NCBI GenBank assembly: GCA_038322575.1
Contig: JBBQGB010000001.1
Span: 1 to 64,000, forward strand
DNA: 64,000 nucleotides
Source: JACMOY01 sp038322575
GTDB taxonomy: Bacteria; Actinomycetota; Actinomycetes; Actinomycetales; Angustibacteraceae
Direction: 5' to 3'
Below, piece after piece: positions 1 to 8,436 of this stretch (its first letter is position 1; each line of letters opens with the position of its first letter). The position numbers and the translations under genes are program-made. Below the pieces are notes generated by a model. That model searched no databases and had not been told where the DNA came from. It saw only the letters and a list, made by a program, of their open reading frames with translations.

Positions 1-1350
1 CCCGCGCAGGATGCGGCGCAGCCGCTCCAGCCGGGTGCCGATGTCGCGCTCGGCACCGCGGTCGGTGGGCGTGTAGTACTCCCGGCCGGCGAGGGAGTCC
101 GGCAGGTGCTGCTGCTCGGCCACCCCGTGCGGCTCGTCGTGGGCGTACCGGTAGCCCTGGCCGTGCCCGAGCTGGGAGGCGCCCGGGTAGTGCGCGTCGC
201 GCAGGTGGGCCGGCACCGTGCCCGCCCGCCCGGCGCGGACGTCGGCGATCGCGGCGTCGATGCCGAGGTAGGCGGCGTTGGACTTGGGAGCGGTCGCGAG
301 GTGCACCACCGCCTCGGCGAGCACGATGCGCGCCTCGGGCATGCCGATCAGCTGCACCGCCTGGGCGGCGGCCACCGCGGTCTGCAGCGCGCTGGGGTCG
401 GCCATGCCGACGTCCTCGGCCGCGGCGATGACGATCCGGCGGGCGATGAAGCGCGGGTCCTCGCCGGCTTCGAGCATCCGCGCCAGGTAGTGCAGCGAGG
501 CGTCGACGTCCGAGCCGCGCATCGACTTGATGAACGCGCTGGCCACGTCGTAGTGCTGGTCGCCGTCCTTGTCGTAGCGCAGGACCGCGGTGTCCAGTGC
601 CGCGAGCGCGTGCTCGACGGTGATCACGTCCGCGCCCTCGGTGGCGGCGGCCCCGGCGGCCGCCTCGAGCGCGGTCAGCGCCCGGCGCGCGTCACCGCCG
701 CTGACCCGCACGAGGTGCTCGAGCGCGTCGTCGCCGAGGCTCACCTCGCCGGCCAGCCCCCGCGGGTCCTCGACGGCGCGGGTGAGCAGCGCCTGCAGGT
801 CGGTGTCGTCCAAGGGCTTGAGGGTGAGCACGATCGAGCGCGAGAGCAGCGGCGCGATGACCGAGAACGACGGGTTCTCGGTGGTCGCTGCGATCAGCAC
901 CACCCACCGGTTCTCGACGCCGGGCAGCAGGGTGTCCTGCTGGGCCTTGGTGAACCGGTGGATCTCGTCCAGGAACAGCACCGTCGTGCGCCGGTACAGG
1001 TCTCGCTCGTCGCGGGCGTCGTCCATGACCTTGCGGACGTCGCGCACGCCGGCGGTGATGGCCGACAGCTCGACGAACCGGCCGCCGGTGCCGCGCGAGA
1101 CCACGTGCGCGAGCGTCGTCTTGCCGGTGCCCGGTGGCCCCCACAGCACGACGGACGACGGACCCGCCCGGCCGTCACCACCCTCGACCAGGCGGCGCAG
1201 CGGCGAGCCGGTCGAGAGCAGGTGGCCCTGCCCGACCACGTCGTCGAGCACCAGCGGGCGCATCCGCACCGCCAGCGGCGCGACCGGCCGGCGCGACTGG
1301 CCCGGCGATGCGACCTCGTCGTCGCCGTCCGCGCTGAACAGGTCGGTCAT
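1..1350 (-). CDS. rarA: Replication-associated recombination protein A (AAA+ ATPase), 3' end outside window
   Basis: This is a RarA/MgsA/WRNIP1-type AAA+ ATPase, a cytoplasmic clamp-loader-like protein acting at stalled replication forks. About 450 codons are visible and the frame runs off the left edge, so only the extreme C-terminus is missing (the E. coli protein has 447 residues). Visible features are the N-terminal MTDLFSADGDDE, the Walker A motif GPPGTGKTT near residue 75, a Walker B FLDEIHRF, the sensor region ATTENPSF, and the C-terminal tetramerisation region with DVGMADPSAL and YPGASQLGHGQGY. The ATG at 1350 is preceded by TAGCCT at a distance of 7 nt with no Shine-Dalgarno, fitting leaderless transcription. 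It diverges from the MMPL gene. Confidence 0.95.
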   Translation of the reverse strand, partial: MTDLFSADGDDEVASPGQSRRPVAPLAVRMRPLVLDDVVGQGHLLSTGSPLRRLVEGGDGRAGPSSVVLWGPPGTGKTTLAHVVSRGTGGRFVELSAITAGVRDVRKVMDDARDERDLYRRTTVLFLDEIHRFTKAQQDTLLPGVENRWVVLIAATTENPSFSVIAPLLSRSIVLTLKPLDDTDLQALLTRAVEDPRGLAGEVSLGDDALEHLVRVSGGDARRALTALEAAAGAAATEGADVITVEHALAALDTAVLRYDKDGDQHYDVASAFIKSMRGSDVDASLHYLARMLEAGEDPRFIARRIVIAAAEDVGMADPSALQTAVAAAQAVQLIGMPEARIVLAEAVVHLATAPKSNAAYLGIDAAIADVRAGRAGTVPAHLRDAHYPGASQLGHGQGYRYAHDEPHGVAEQQHLPDSLAGREYYTPTDRGAERDIGTRLERLRRILRG

Positions 1351-1357
1351 GGGCGCG

Positions 1358-1363
1358 AGGCTA
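1358..1363 (-). promoter_or_regulatory. Leaderless -10 element of rarA
   Basis: TAGCCT lies 7 nt upstream of the rarA ATG, which would put the transcription start at the A of the start codon. No ribosome-binding site is visible between them. Confidence 0.5.
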
Positions 1364-1402
1364 GTGCGGGCCGGCCGACGCCGTCCTGGCAGGCTGACGC
1401 CC

Positions 1403-3607
1403 GTGAAGCACCGCGTGGTCAGCCGCACCCTGCTGGAGCGCACGGGTCGGCTGGTGGCCCGGCACGCGGGGACGGTGGTGGTCGTCTGGCTCGTCGCCGT
1501 CGTCCTGGGCCTGGGCACCGCGCTGGGGGCGTTCGGCGGCTCGTCGCTGTTCGACAAGCTCACCAGCGGCGAGCCCGAGGTGCCCGGTGAGTCGCGCACC
1601 GGACGCGACCTGCTCGCGGCGCAGACGACGTCCGGCGAGCAGCTGCTGATGATCCTGGACGGCGTCGACCCGGCGTCCCCGGCGGTGGCTGCGCGCGTCC
1701 GCGCCCTGTCCGCGGACCTCGCGGCGGTGCCCGGGGTGCAGCGCGTGGCCAGCCCGTACTCCGCACCCGGCGGGCCGACGTCCGGGCCGGGTCGTGGGCT
1801 GGTCGCCGGCGACGGCCTCGGGGTGCTGGTCAGCGCAGACGTCGACAAGGGGCTGACCGCGCAGCGGCAGAAGGCGACGCTGGACGCCGTGGAGGCCCGT
1901 CTGGCCCGGGCCGCCGACGGGCTGCCGGGCGCGACCGCCCGGGTGGGCGGTGTGACCCTGCTCGTCACGGCGATCACCGACCAGGTCGAGGTCGACCTGC
2001 GCACCGGCGAGGGCGTCGCCCTGCCGATCAGCCTGGTGGTCATGGTGCTCGTCTTCGGCGGGTTCCTCGCCGCCGGTCTGCCGCTGGCCGGCGCGATCGC
2101 CTCGATCGCCGGCGCGCTCGCCTCGCTGTACGCGTTCGCCTCGCTGATCGACCTGGACTCCACCGTCGTCAACGTCGTGACCGTGCTGGGGCTGGGGTTG
2201 TGCATCGACTACGGGCTGCTGGTCGTCAGCCGGTTCCGTGAGCAGATGCAGGACGGCGACGGGGACGTCGAGGACGCCGTCGGCCGCACCGTCGCTGTCG
2301 CCGGGCGCACCGTGCTGTTCTCCGGGCTGATCGTGGCGATCAGCCTGTGCGGGCTGCTGTTCTTCGAGGCCGCGATCCTGCGCGCCATCGGCGCGGCGGG
2401 CGTCAGCGTCGTCGTCGTCGCGCTGCTCGTCGCCCTGACGCTCGTGCCGGCGCTGGTGGCGCTGGCCGGTCACCGGCTGGCCCGCCCCGGGCTGCTCACC
2501 CGGGTGCCCGGCCTGCGCACCGTGCTGCGCCGGCTCGGCGACGTGCCGCCGCCCGTGGGGGTGTTCTCGCGGCTGGCCCACCGCGTGCAGCGCCGGCCCT
2601 GGGTGGTCGTCGCGGGCGTCCTCGCGGTGCTGGTCGTGACCGCGCTGCCGGCGCTGTCGATGCAGCTGCGGTCGACCGGCACCGAGCTGCTGCCCCGGGG
2701 GGCCGAGCAGCGCACCTTCTTCGAGGACCTGGCCACCCGGTTCCCTGCAGCGACCAGGGCGGACGTGACCGTCGTGGCCCGCGGGTCGCTCGCCCAGGTG
2801 CAGCGCTACGCCCGGGACGTGGCGCGACTGGACGGTGTCCGCGCCGTCGACCCGCCGGTGCGCCAGGGGTCGCTGGTCACCCTCGGGCTGCGGGTGGACG
2901 GCGGCGACGCGGGCAGCCGGACGGCGGCCACCGTGGTGCGGGGGCTGCGCGACGCGCGGCCGGCGTTCCCGATCTGGGTCACCGGGCAGGCTGCGGGGAC
3001 GATCGACTACACGTCCAGCGTGCTGCGGCGGGCTCCGTACGCCATCGGGGTGGTGGTGCTGGCCACCTTCGTCCTGCTGTTCCTGATGACCGGGTCGCTG
3101 CTGGTGCCGGTGAAGGCGCTGCTGATGAACGTCGTGTCGCTGGGTGCGTGCCTCGGGGTGCTCGTGCTGGTGTTCCAGCGCGGTCACCTCGAGCAGCTGC
3201 TGGGCTTCACCTCGACCGGGGGGATCGAGTCGACGATCCCCCCGCTGATCCTGTCGTTCGGCTTCGGGCTGGCGATGGACTACGAGGTGTTCCTGCTGGC
3301 CCGGATCAAGGAGCAGCGCGACGCCGGGGCGAGCAACGACGAGGCCGTGGTCGAGGGGCTGCAGCGTTCGGGACGCATCATCACCTCGGCTGCGCTGCTC
3401 GTCGCGATCGTCTTCTCCGGGTTCGCCGCAGGCAAGCTGCTGGTGGTCAAGGAGACCGGGATCGCGCTGGTCGTCGCGGTCGCCATCGACGCCACCCTGG
3501 TGCGGATGCTGCTCGTTCCGGCCACGATGACCCTTCTCGGGGAGCGCAACTGGTGGGCACCCGCGCCGCTGCGGCGACTGCACGATCGGGTGGGTGTGCG
3601 GCATTGA
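1403..3607 (+). CDS. MMPL family (RND-type) membrane transporter
   Basis: A 734-residue polytopic membrane protein of the actinobacterial MMPL/YdfJ-like family, which exports lipids or other hydrophobic compounds using the proton gradient. One N-terminal membrane segment (VVVVWLVAVVLGLGTALG) is followed by an extracytoplasmic loop and five clustered segments. The same arrangement repeats in the second half, the usual two-fold RND architecture. The motif GLGLCIDYGLLVVSRFRE in the first half and SFGFGLAMDYEVFLLARIKE in the second are the membrane Asp-Tyr motifs of proton relay in this family. The GTG at 1403 was chosen because the family-like sequence KHRVVSRTLLERTGRL starts there. The stop codon overlaps the next gene (TTGA). 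The substrate cannot be predicted. Confidence 0.9.
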   Translation: MKHRVVSRTLLERTGRLVARHAGTVVVVWLVAVVLGLGTALGAFGGSSLFDKLTSGEPEVPGESRTGRDLLAAQTTSGEQLLMILDGVDPASPAVAARVRALSADLAAVPGVQRVASPYSAPGGPTSGPGRGLVAGDGLGVLVSADVDKGLTAQRQKATLDAVEARLARAADGLPGATARVGGVTLLVTAITDQVEVDLRTGEGVALPISLVVMVLVFGGFLAAGLPLAGAIASIAGALASLYAFASLIDLDSTVVNVVTVLGLGLCIDYGLLVVSRFREQMQDGDGDVEDAVGRTVAVAGRTVLFSGLIVAISLCGLLFFEAAILRAIGAAGVSVVVVALLVALTLVPALVALAGHRLARPGLLTRVPGLRTVLRRLGDVPPPVGVFSRLAHRVQRRPWVVVAGVLAVLVVTALPALSMQLRSTGTELLPRGAEQRTFFEDLATRFPAATRADVTVVARGSLAQVQRYARDVARLDGVRAVDPPVRQGSLVTLGLRVDGGDAGSRTAATVVRGLRDARPAFPIWVTGQAAGTIDYTSSVLRRAPYAIGVVVLATFVLLFLMTGSLLVPVKALLMNVVSLGACLGVLVLVFQRGHLEQLLGFTSTGGIESTIPPLILSFGFGLAMDYEVFLLARIKEQRDAGASNDEAVVEGLQRSGRIITSAALLVAIVFSGFAAGKLLVVKETGIALVVAVAIDATLVRMLLVPATMTLLGERNWWAPAPLRRLHDRVGVRH

Positions 3608-4386
3608 CGTCGACCTACGCCGCGTGTCTCGCGGCCAGCGGCGACGACCCGTACGTGCGGTGGCAGGTCGACCCGGTCCGGACGCCGCACGGCTGGGTCC
3701 TGGACGAGGCCGTCGCGTTCGAGCGGCTCGACCGCCAGGGCCGGCGCACCGTGACGGTCGTGGGGACGCCGGCCGCGGCCGCCCTCGCCCTCCCGCGACT
3801 GGTGCCGACCGGGCGGCCGGTGCGGGCCACCGTCCCCCGCGGCACGCTGGCGGTCCTGGGTGACAGGGTGCGTGTCGGGGACGGCGCCGACTGGGACTGG
3901 CTGCGCACCGACGTCCGACCGGCTCAGGCGGCCGATGAGCGCCGGGTGGTGACGGTCACCGACGACGACGCCGTCCGCGCCCTGCTGGCGGTCGCCAGCC
4001 CCCGGCACAGCGCCGTCCCCGGCGACGACGAGGTCCGGCGCTGGGTGGGGGTCCGCGCGGACGACGGCACGCTCCTGGCCTGTGCGGCGCACACCGAGGC
4101 GGTGCCCGGCGTCCCCCACCTGGCCTCGATCGCCACCCACCCGAGCGTCCGCGGCCGGGGGCTGGGCGCGCTGGTCACCGGCACCCTGACCCAGCAGCTG
4201 CTCGACGAGGGGTCGCCCGTCGTGACGCTGGGCATGTACGCCGACAACGACGTGGCCCGGCGGATGTACCTGCGGCTGGGATACCGGTGCGACCACGAGT
4301 GGTCCAGCCGGGCGGTGGTCCTGCGGGCGGGGCTTCCTCGCACTCAGGCCGGCTCGCCGACCGACTTGGACCGCTTGACGTCGTAG
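3604..4386 (+). CDS. GNAT family N-acetyltransferase
   Basis: A 260-residue protein whose C-terminal half is a GNAT fold. SIATHPSVRGRGLGALVTG contains the acetyl-CoA pyrophosphate-binding R-G-R-G-L-G loop, and NDVARRMYLRLGYR is the typical last motif. The first 120 residues resemble the extra N-terminal domain of some actinobacterial GNATs and are otherwise uninformative. The TTG at 3604 overlaps the MMPL stop by 4 nt (TTGA), which implies translational coupling; GTG about 50 nt downstream is the alternative. The last 43 nt run convergently over the GGDEF gene. The acceptor substrate is unknown. Confidence 0.85.
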   Translation: MTSTYAACLAASGDDPYVRWQVDPVRTPHGWVLDEAVAFERLDRQGRRTVTVVGTPAAAALALPRLVPTGRPVRATVPRGTLAVLGDRVRVGDGADWDWLRTDVRPAQAADERRVVTVTDDDAVRALLAVASPRHSAVPGDDEVRRWVGVRADDGTLLACAAHTEAVPGVPHLASIATHPSVRGRGLGALVTGTLTQQLLDEGSPVVTLGMYADNDVARRMYLRLGYRCDHEWSSRAVVLRAGLPRTQAGSPTDLDRLTS

Positions 4387-5087
4387 AGCGCGGCGTCGGC
4401 GCGGGCCAGGGCGGCCTCGGGCTGCTCGCCGCTCTGCACGACCGCCGAACCCAGGCTGCAGGTCACCTGCCGCCGCGGGGCCTCGCCCGGCTCGGGGATC
4501 ACCACGCGGAACCGTGTGGGCAGGGGCATCAACCCGGCCACGACCCCCGGCGGGGCGGCCGCCACGAACTCGTCGCCACCGAACCGGGCCACGTGCGCCC
4601 TCGGCCCGAGCCGGTCGCTCAGCCGAGCCGCCACCGACTGCAGGACGGCGTCGCCCACCGCGTGGCCCAGCACGTCGTTGACCGACTTGAAGTCGTCGAC
4701 GTCGACGACGACGAGGTGCCAGCCGGGCCCGACGTCCGCCATCACCGAGAGGAACCCCCGGCGGTTGAGCACCTCGGTGAGCGGGTCGTGCGAGACCAGG
4801 TACGTCACCTGCGAGAGCAGGTCCTCGCTGCGCTGCTGGGCCCGCAGCACGAGCGACAGGGCCGGTGGAGCCGTCAGCAGCGGGATCATCAGGGGCAGCC
4901 CGAAGCCGACCAGGACGTTCTCGGTGCCGTGCGGGAAGCCCACGACGAGGTACACCAGCGAGCAGAGCAGCACCGACGACAGCGAGCCGAAGACGCTCAC
5001 CAGCGCGATCGTCGCGCGGGCGCCGTACCGACGCCGCGTGCTCAGCAGGGTCGACTCGACCTGGGTGACGTCCGACATGGCCCCCAT
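4344..5087 (-). CDS. Membrane-anchored GGDEF diguanylate cyclase
   Basis: A 247-residue protein with two predicted membrane helices (about residues 27-48 and 58-80) and a C-terminal GGDEF domain that makes cyclic di-GMP from two GTP. The domain begins at SHDPLTEVLNRRGF, has the metal-binding VDVDDFKSVND, and the intact active-site loop RFGGDEF. No RxxD inhibitory site is seen five residues before GGDEF, so product inhibition through an I-site is unlikely. Start is either 5087 or the ATG at 5078; the second has a G-run just upstream. No sensory domain is visible apart from the short membrane part. Confidence 0.88.
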   Translation of the reverse strand: MGAMSDVTQVESTLLSTRRRYGARATIALVSVFGSLSSVLLCSLVYLVVGFPHGTENVLVGFGLPLMIPLLTAPPALSLVLRAQQRSEDLLSQVTYLVSHDPLTEVLNRRGFLSVMADVGPGWHLVVVDVDDFKSVNDVLGHAVGDAVLQSVAARLSDRLGPRAHVARFGGDEFVAAAPPGVVAGLMPLPTRFRVVIPEPGEAPRRQVTCSLGSAVVQSGEQPEAALARADAALYDVKRSKSVGEPA

Positions 5088-5105
5088 GATCGGCCACGGC
5101 GGGGG

Positions 5106-6887
5106 TCAGGACGAGGGGTTCTCCGACTTTGCCGGCGCCGGGACGTCGACCCCGGCCTCCTTGCGCTGCGCCGCGGTGATGGGCGCGGGCGCGCTGGTCA
5201 GCGGGTCGAAGCCCCCACCGGACTTGGGGAACGCGATGACGTCGCGGATGCTGTCGGTGCCGGACAGCAGGGCGCAGATGCGGTCCCAGCCGAACGCGAT
5301 GCCGCCGTGCGGCGGCGCGCCGAACGCGAACGCGTCGAGCAGGAACCCGAACTTCTCCTGCGCCTGCGCCTCGTCCAGGCCCATCAGGGCGAACACGCGC
5401 TGCTGCACGTCGCGGCGGTGGATCCGGATCGACCCACCCCCGATCTCGTTGCCGTTGCACACCAGGTCGTACGCGTACGCCAGCGCCGATTCGGGGTCGG
5501 TGTCGAAGGTGTCGAGGAACTCGGGCTTGGGTGAGGTGAACGCGTGGTGCACGGCCGTCCAGGCGCCCGAGCCGACGGCCACGTCGCCGCTGGCCTCGGC
5601 CGCCGACGTCGGCTCGAACATCGGGGCGTCGACGACCCAGACGAACCGCCACGCGTCCTTCTCGATGAGGTCGCCGCGACGGGCGATCTCGTTCCGTGCC
5701 GCACCGAGCAGCGCTCTCGACGGCGTCACCGGGCCGGCCGCGAAGAACACGCAGTCGCCGGGCTGGGCGCCGACGTGGGCCGCCAGGCCGGCGCGCTCGT
5801 CGTCCGTCAGGTTCTTGGCCACCGGACCACCCAGCTCGCCGTCCGCACCGATGAGGACGTAGGCCAGACCCTTGGCGCCGCGCTGCTTGGCCCAGTCCTG
5901 CCAGGCGTCGAGCTGCTTGCGGGGCTGGCCCGCGCCACCGGGCATGACCACGGCACCGACGTACGGCGCCTGGAAGACGCGGAAGGTGGTGTCGGCGAAG
6001 TAGTCGGTGCACTCGACCAGCTCGAGCCCGAAGCGCAGGTCGGGCTTGTCGTTGCCGTAGCGGCGCATCGACTCGGCGTAGGTGATCCGCGGGATGGGCA
6101 GCTCGACCTGGTGCCCGATCAGCTGCCACAGCGCGACGGCGATCGCCTCGCCGAGCTCGATCACGTCGTCCTGGTCGACGAAGCTCATCTCGATGTCGAG
6201 CTGGGTGAACTCGGGCTGCCGGTCGGCGCGGAAGTCCTCGTCCCGGTAGCAGCGGGCGATCTGGTAATAGCGCTCCATGCCGGCGACCATGAGCAGCTGC
6301 TTGAACAGCTGCGGCGACTGCGGCAGCGCGTACCAGCTGCCGGGCTGCAGCCGCGCCGGCACGAGGAAGTCGCGGGCGCCCTCGGGGGTCGAGCGGGTCA
6401 GCGTCGGGGTCTCGATCTCGACGAAGCGGCGCTCGTGCAGCACCTCGCGGGCGGCCCGGTTCACGTCGCTGCGCAGCCGGATCGCCGCGGCCGGGCCGGG
6501 ACGACGCAGGTCGAGGTAGCGGTGCTTCAGGCGCGCCTCCTCACCGACGTCGACCCGCTCGTCGATCTGGAACGGCAGCGGCGCCGACTCGCTGAGCACC
6601 TCGACGTCGGTGGCGACCAGCTCGACCGCACCCGTGGGCAGGGCCGGGTTCTCGTTGCCGGCCGGGCGGATGCCGACCTCGCCGGTGACCCGCAGGCAGA
6701 ACTCGCTGCGCAGCCCGTGGGCGACCGCCTCGTCCCGCACGACCACCTGCGCCACCCCGGAGGCGTCGCGCAGGTCCAGGAACGCCACTCCCCCGTGGTC
6801 GCGGCGCTTGGCGACCCAGCCGGTGAGCGTGACGGACTGGCCGGCGTGGTCGGCGCGCAGCGTGCCGGACTCGTGCGTGCGGAGCAC
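5106..6887 (-). CDS. aspS: Aspartyl-tRNA synthetase
   Basis: A 593-residue class IIb aminoacyl-tRNA synthetase, the usual bacterial length. The N-terminal OB-fold anticodon-binding domain (LTGWVAKRRDHGGVAFLDLRD) is followed by class II motif 2 (RCYRDEDFRADRQPEFTQLDIEMSF is the surrounding block), the bacterial GAD insertion domain, and the C-terminal motif 3 (GIAFGWDRICALLSG). The GTG start at 6887 has a GAGAGG ribosome site about 5 nt upstream. A -10 candidate (TAGGAT) lies further up. The gene is essential for Asp-tRNA supply. Confidence 0.97.
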   Translation of the reverse strand: MLRTHESGTLRADHAGQSVTLTGWVAKRRDHGGVAFLDLRDASGVAQVVVRDEAVAHGLRSEFCLRVTGEVGIRPAGNENPALPTGAVELVATDVEVLSESAPLPFQIDERVDVGEEARLKHRYLDLRRPGPAAAIRLRSDVNRAAREVLHERRFVEIETPTLTRSTPEGARDFLVPARLQPGSWYALPQSPQLFKQLLMVAGMERYYQIARCYRDEDFRADRQPEFTQLDIEMSFVDQDDVIELGEAIAVALWQLIGHQVELPIPRITYAESMRRYGNDKPDLRFGLELVECTDYFADTTFRVFQAPYVGAVVMPGGAGQPRKQLDAWQDWAKQRGAKGLAYVLIGADGELGGPVAKNLTDDERAGLAAHVGAQPGDCVFFAAGPVTPSRALLGAARNEIARRGDLIEKDAWRFVWVVDAPMFEPTSAAEASGDVAVGSGAWTAVHHAFTSPKPEFLDTFDTDPESALAYAYDLVCNGNEIGGGSIRIHRRDVQQRVFALMGLDEAQAQEKFGFLLDAFAFGAPPHGGIAFGWDRICALLSGTDSIRDVIAFPKSGGGFDPLTSAPAPITAAQRKEAGVDVPAPAKSENPSS

Positions 6888-6924
6888 AGGGATCCTCTCG
6901 AACAGCGACGGGATGGGTTCCCCG

Positions 6925-6930
6925 ATCCTA
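6925..6930 (-). promoter_or_regulatory. Candidate -10 element of aspS
   Basis: TAGGAT on the minus strand, about 37 nt upstream of the aspS GTG, would give a leader of roughly 30 nt that contains the GAGAGG ribosome site. Confidence 0.4.
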
Positions 6931-6953
6931 CGGCGACCCCACCACCCCCTTCT

Positions 6954-7021
6954 CCCGCACTTGCTGCACTAACTGCCGCTCGCCTCGCAGGGGCGGCGGC
7001 AGGTAGTGACGCAAGTGCGGG
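6954..7021 (-). terminator. Long imperfect hairpin immediately after the aldo/keto reductase stop
   Basis: Arms 6954-6979 and 6996-7021 pair over 26 positions with three mismatches; the outer 11 bp (CCCGCACTTGC / GCAAGTGCGGG) are perfect. The hairpin begins one base after the stop codon of the reductase gene, so a factor-independent or stem-only terminator is the simplest reading. No T-run follows, as is common in actinomycetes. Confidence 0.6.
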
Positions 7022-8002
7022 CTACCAGCGGTCGTGGACGTAGGGGCGAACCTGGGTGTCGTAGATCTCGCGCAGGGCCTCGAGCGTCGCGGCGGGCAGC
7101 GGGTCGGCCGACCCTGCCGCGGCGTTGGCCCGGGCCTGCTCGGGGTTGCGCGCCCCGGGGATCACGGTGCTGACGCCGGGCTGGTCGAGGATCCAGCGCA
7201 GCGCGAGCTGCGCGGTGCTCAGGCCGGCCGGGGCCAGCGCGGCGACGTCGCGGGCGGCCGCCACCCCGACGTCGTACGGCACGCCGGCGAAGGTCTCGCC
7301 GACGTCGAACGCCTCACCGGCCCGGTTGTAAGTGCGGTGGTCGTCGGCGGCGAAGGTGGTGGACTCGTCGTAGGTACCGGTGAGCAGGCCGCTGGCCAGC
7401 GGCACCCGGGCGATGACCGCGACGCCGGCCTCGACCGCGGCGGGCAGCACCTGCTCGATCGGCTTGCGGCGGAACGCGTTCAGGATGATCTGCACGCTGG
7501 CCACGTTCGGCCGCGCGATCGCCGTCAGCGCCTCGGCGCAGGTCTCGACCGACACCCCGTAGGCCTTCATCCGGCCCTCGGCGACCATCTCGTCCAGGAC
7601 GTCGAAGACGGCGTCGTCGCCGTAGACGGACGTCGGGGGGCAGTGCAGCTGCACCAGGTCGAGGCAGTCGACGCCCAGGTTCTCGCGACTGCGGTCGTTC
7701 CACGCCCGGAACGCATCGGCCGTGTAGCCGGTCGCGACGTGCGGGTCGGCCCGGCGTCCCATCTTGGTGGCGACCGTCAGGCCGGGACGCTCGGTGAGGA
7801 ACCGGCCGACGAGCCGCTCGCTGCGCCCGTCGCCGTACACGTCGGCGGTGTCGAGGAACGTCACGCCCGCGTCGGCCGCAGCGCGCAGGGTGGCGAGCGC
7901 GTCGTCCTCGCTGACGGTCCCCCAGTCCGCCCCGAGCTGCCAGCAACCCAGCCCGATGACCCCGACGGTGCGTCCCGTTCGTCCCAGCTCGCGCGTCTGC
8001 AT
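7022..8002 (-). CDS. Aldo/keto reductase
   Basis: A 326-residue NAD(P)H-dependent oxidoreductase of the aldo/keto reductase superfamily ((beta/alpha)8 barrel, cytoplasmic). The catalytic tetrad is visible: Asp in FLDTADVYGDG, Tyr in the same motif, Lys in VATKMGRR and His in LVQLHCPP. The C-terminal nucleotide-binding motif STVIPGARNPEQARAN is present. Start ATG at 8002 has TAGGTT 6 nt upstream, a leaderless arrangement. The physiological substrate cannot be inferred; the nearest relatives are general YajO/Tas-like reductases. Confidence 0.93.
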   Translation of the reverse strand: MQTRELGRTGRTVGVIGLGCWQLGADWGTVSEDDALATLRAAADAGVTFLDTADVYGDGRSERLVGRFLTERPGLTVATKMGRRADPHVATGYTADAFRAWNDRSRENLGVDCLDLVQLHCPPTSVYGDDAVFDVLDEMVAEGRMKAYGVSVETCAEALTAIARPNVASVQIILNAFRRKPIEQVLPAAVEAGVAVIARVPLASGLLTGTYDESTTFAADDHRTYNRAGEAFDVGETFAGVPYDVGVAAARDVAALAPAGLSTAQLALRWILDQPGVSTVIPGARNPEQARANAAAGSADPLPAATLEALREIYDTQVRPYVHDRW

Positions 8003-8008
8003 GCGTCG

Positions 8009-8014
8009 AACCTA
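8009..8014 (-). promoter_or_regulatory. Leaderless -10 element of the aldo/keto reductase gene
   Basis: TAGGTT is placed 6 nt before the ATG, with no ribosome-binding site, so transcription probably starts at the start codon. Confidence 0.5.
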
Positions 8015-8055
8015 GCGGCGCGCTCCGGGGGCTGCTGCGTCGCCGCTGGTGCGCG

Positions 8056-8436
8056 TCAGTCGGGCCGGGGACTGGATCCGGGACCTGCGTTGACGTCGGC
8101 CCAGACCTCGGTCATCTCGGCGACGAGCCCGGCCCGCAGGGTGATGAAGGTGGCGACCTCGTAGTGCGCGAGCCGCTCGCCCACGCGCCCGGTGACGTGC
8201 GACCGGCCGACCGCTCGGGTGTCGGTCGCGACGCAGTCCTGGAGCACGAGGCGCTCGAAACCCGGGTACTCGGCGTTCAGCCGGACCCAGGACGCGCGGT
8301 CGAAGACCTCGCCGGAGTGCATCAGCCTGCACACGAAGTCCTCGTGCAGCAGGGCGGCCAGCGCGTCCCAGTCGTGGGCGTCGATGACCTCGGCGAGCCG
8401 GTTCATCATCGTCGCGGCGTCCACGTCCTGAGTCAC
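8056..8436 (-). CDS. SnoaL/NTF2-like protein
   Basis: A 126-residue protein with the cone-shaped NTF2-like fold pattern: an N-terminal helix pair (MNRLAEVIDAHDWDALAALLHEDFV) followed by beta-rich sequence ending in ITLRAGLVAEMTEVWADVN. Members are small ligand-binding proteins or enzymes (SnoaL, ketosteroid isomerase-like), and no specific function can be given. The GTG start at 8436 overlaps the radical SAM stop by 4 nt (GTGA), so the two are translated together and should share the LexA-box promoter. An ATG about nine codons in is the alternative start. Confidence 0.8.
   Translation of the reverse strand: MTQDVDAATMMNRLAEVIDAHDWDALAALLHEDFVCRLMHSGEVFDRASWVRLNAEYPGFERLVLQDCVATDTRAVGRSHVTGRVGERLAHYEVATFITLRAGLVAEMTEVWADVNAGPGSSPRPD

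Noticed and set aside
106..1590. Long plus-strand open frames over rarA, and similar frames of 300-900 codons across most genes
   Set aside because: High GC leaves antisense frames open. They are rich in Arg/Gly/Pro/His, have no family motifs, and the opposite frames are unambiguous genes.
4287..5534. Overlap of GNAT and GGDEF gene ends as evidence of a frameshift or fusion
   Set aside because: The genes are convergent and each has complete C-terminal motifs; a 43-nt tail overlap is ordinary here.
7474..7484. GAACGCGTTC inside the aldo/keto reductase gene as a third LexA box
   Set aside because: The half-sites are separated by 2 nt rather than 4, and it is deep in a coding region.
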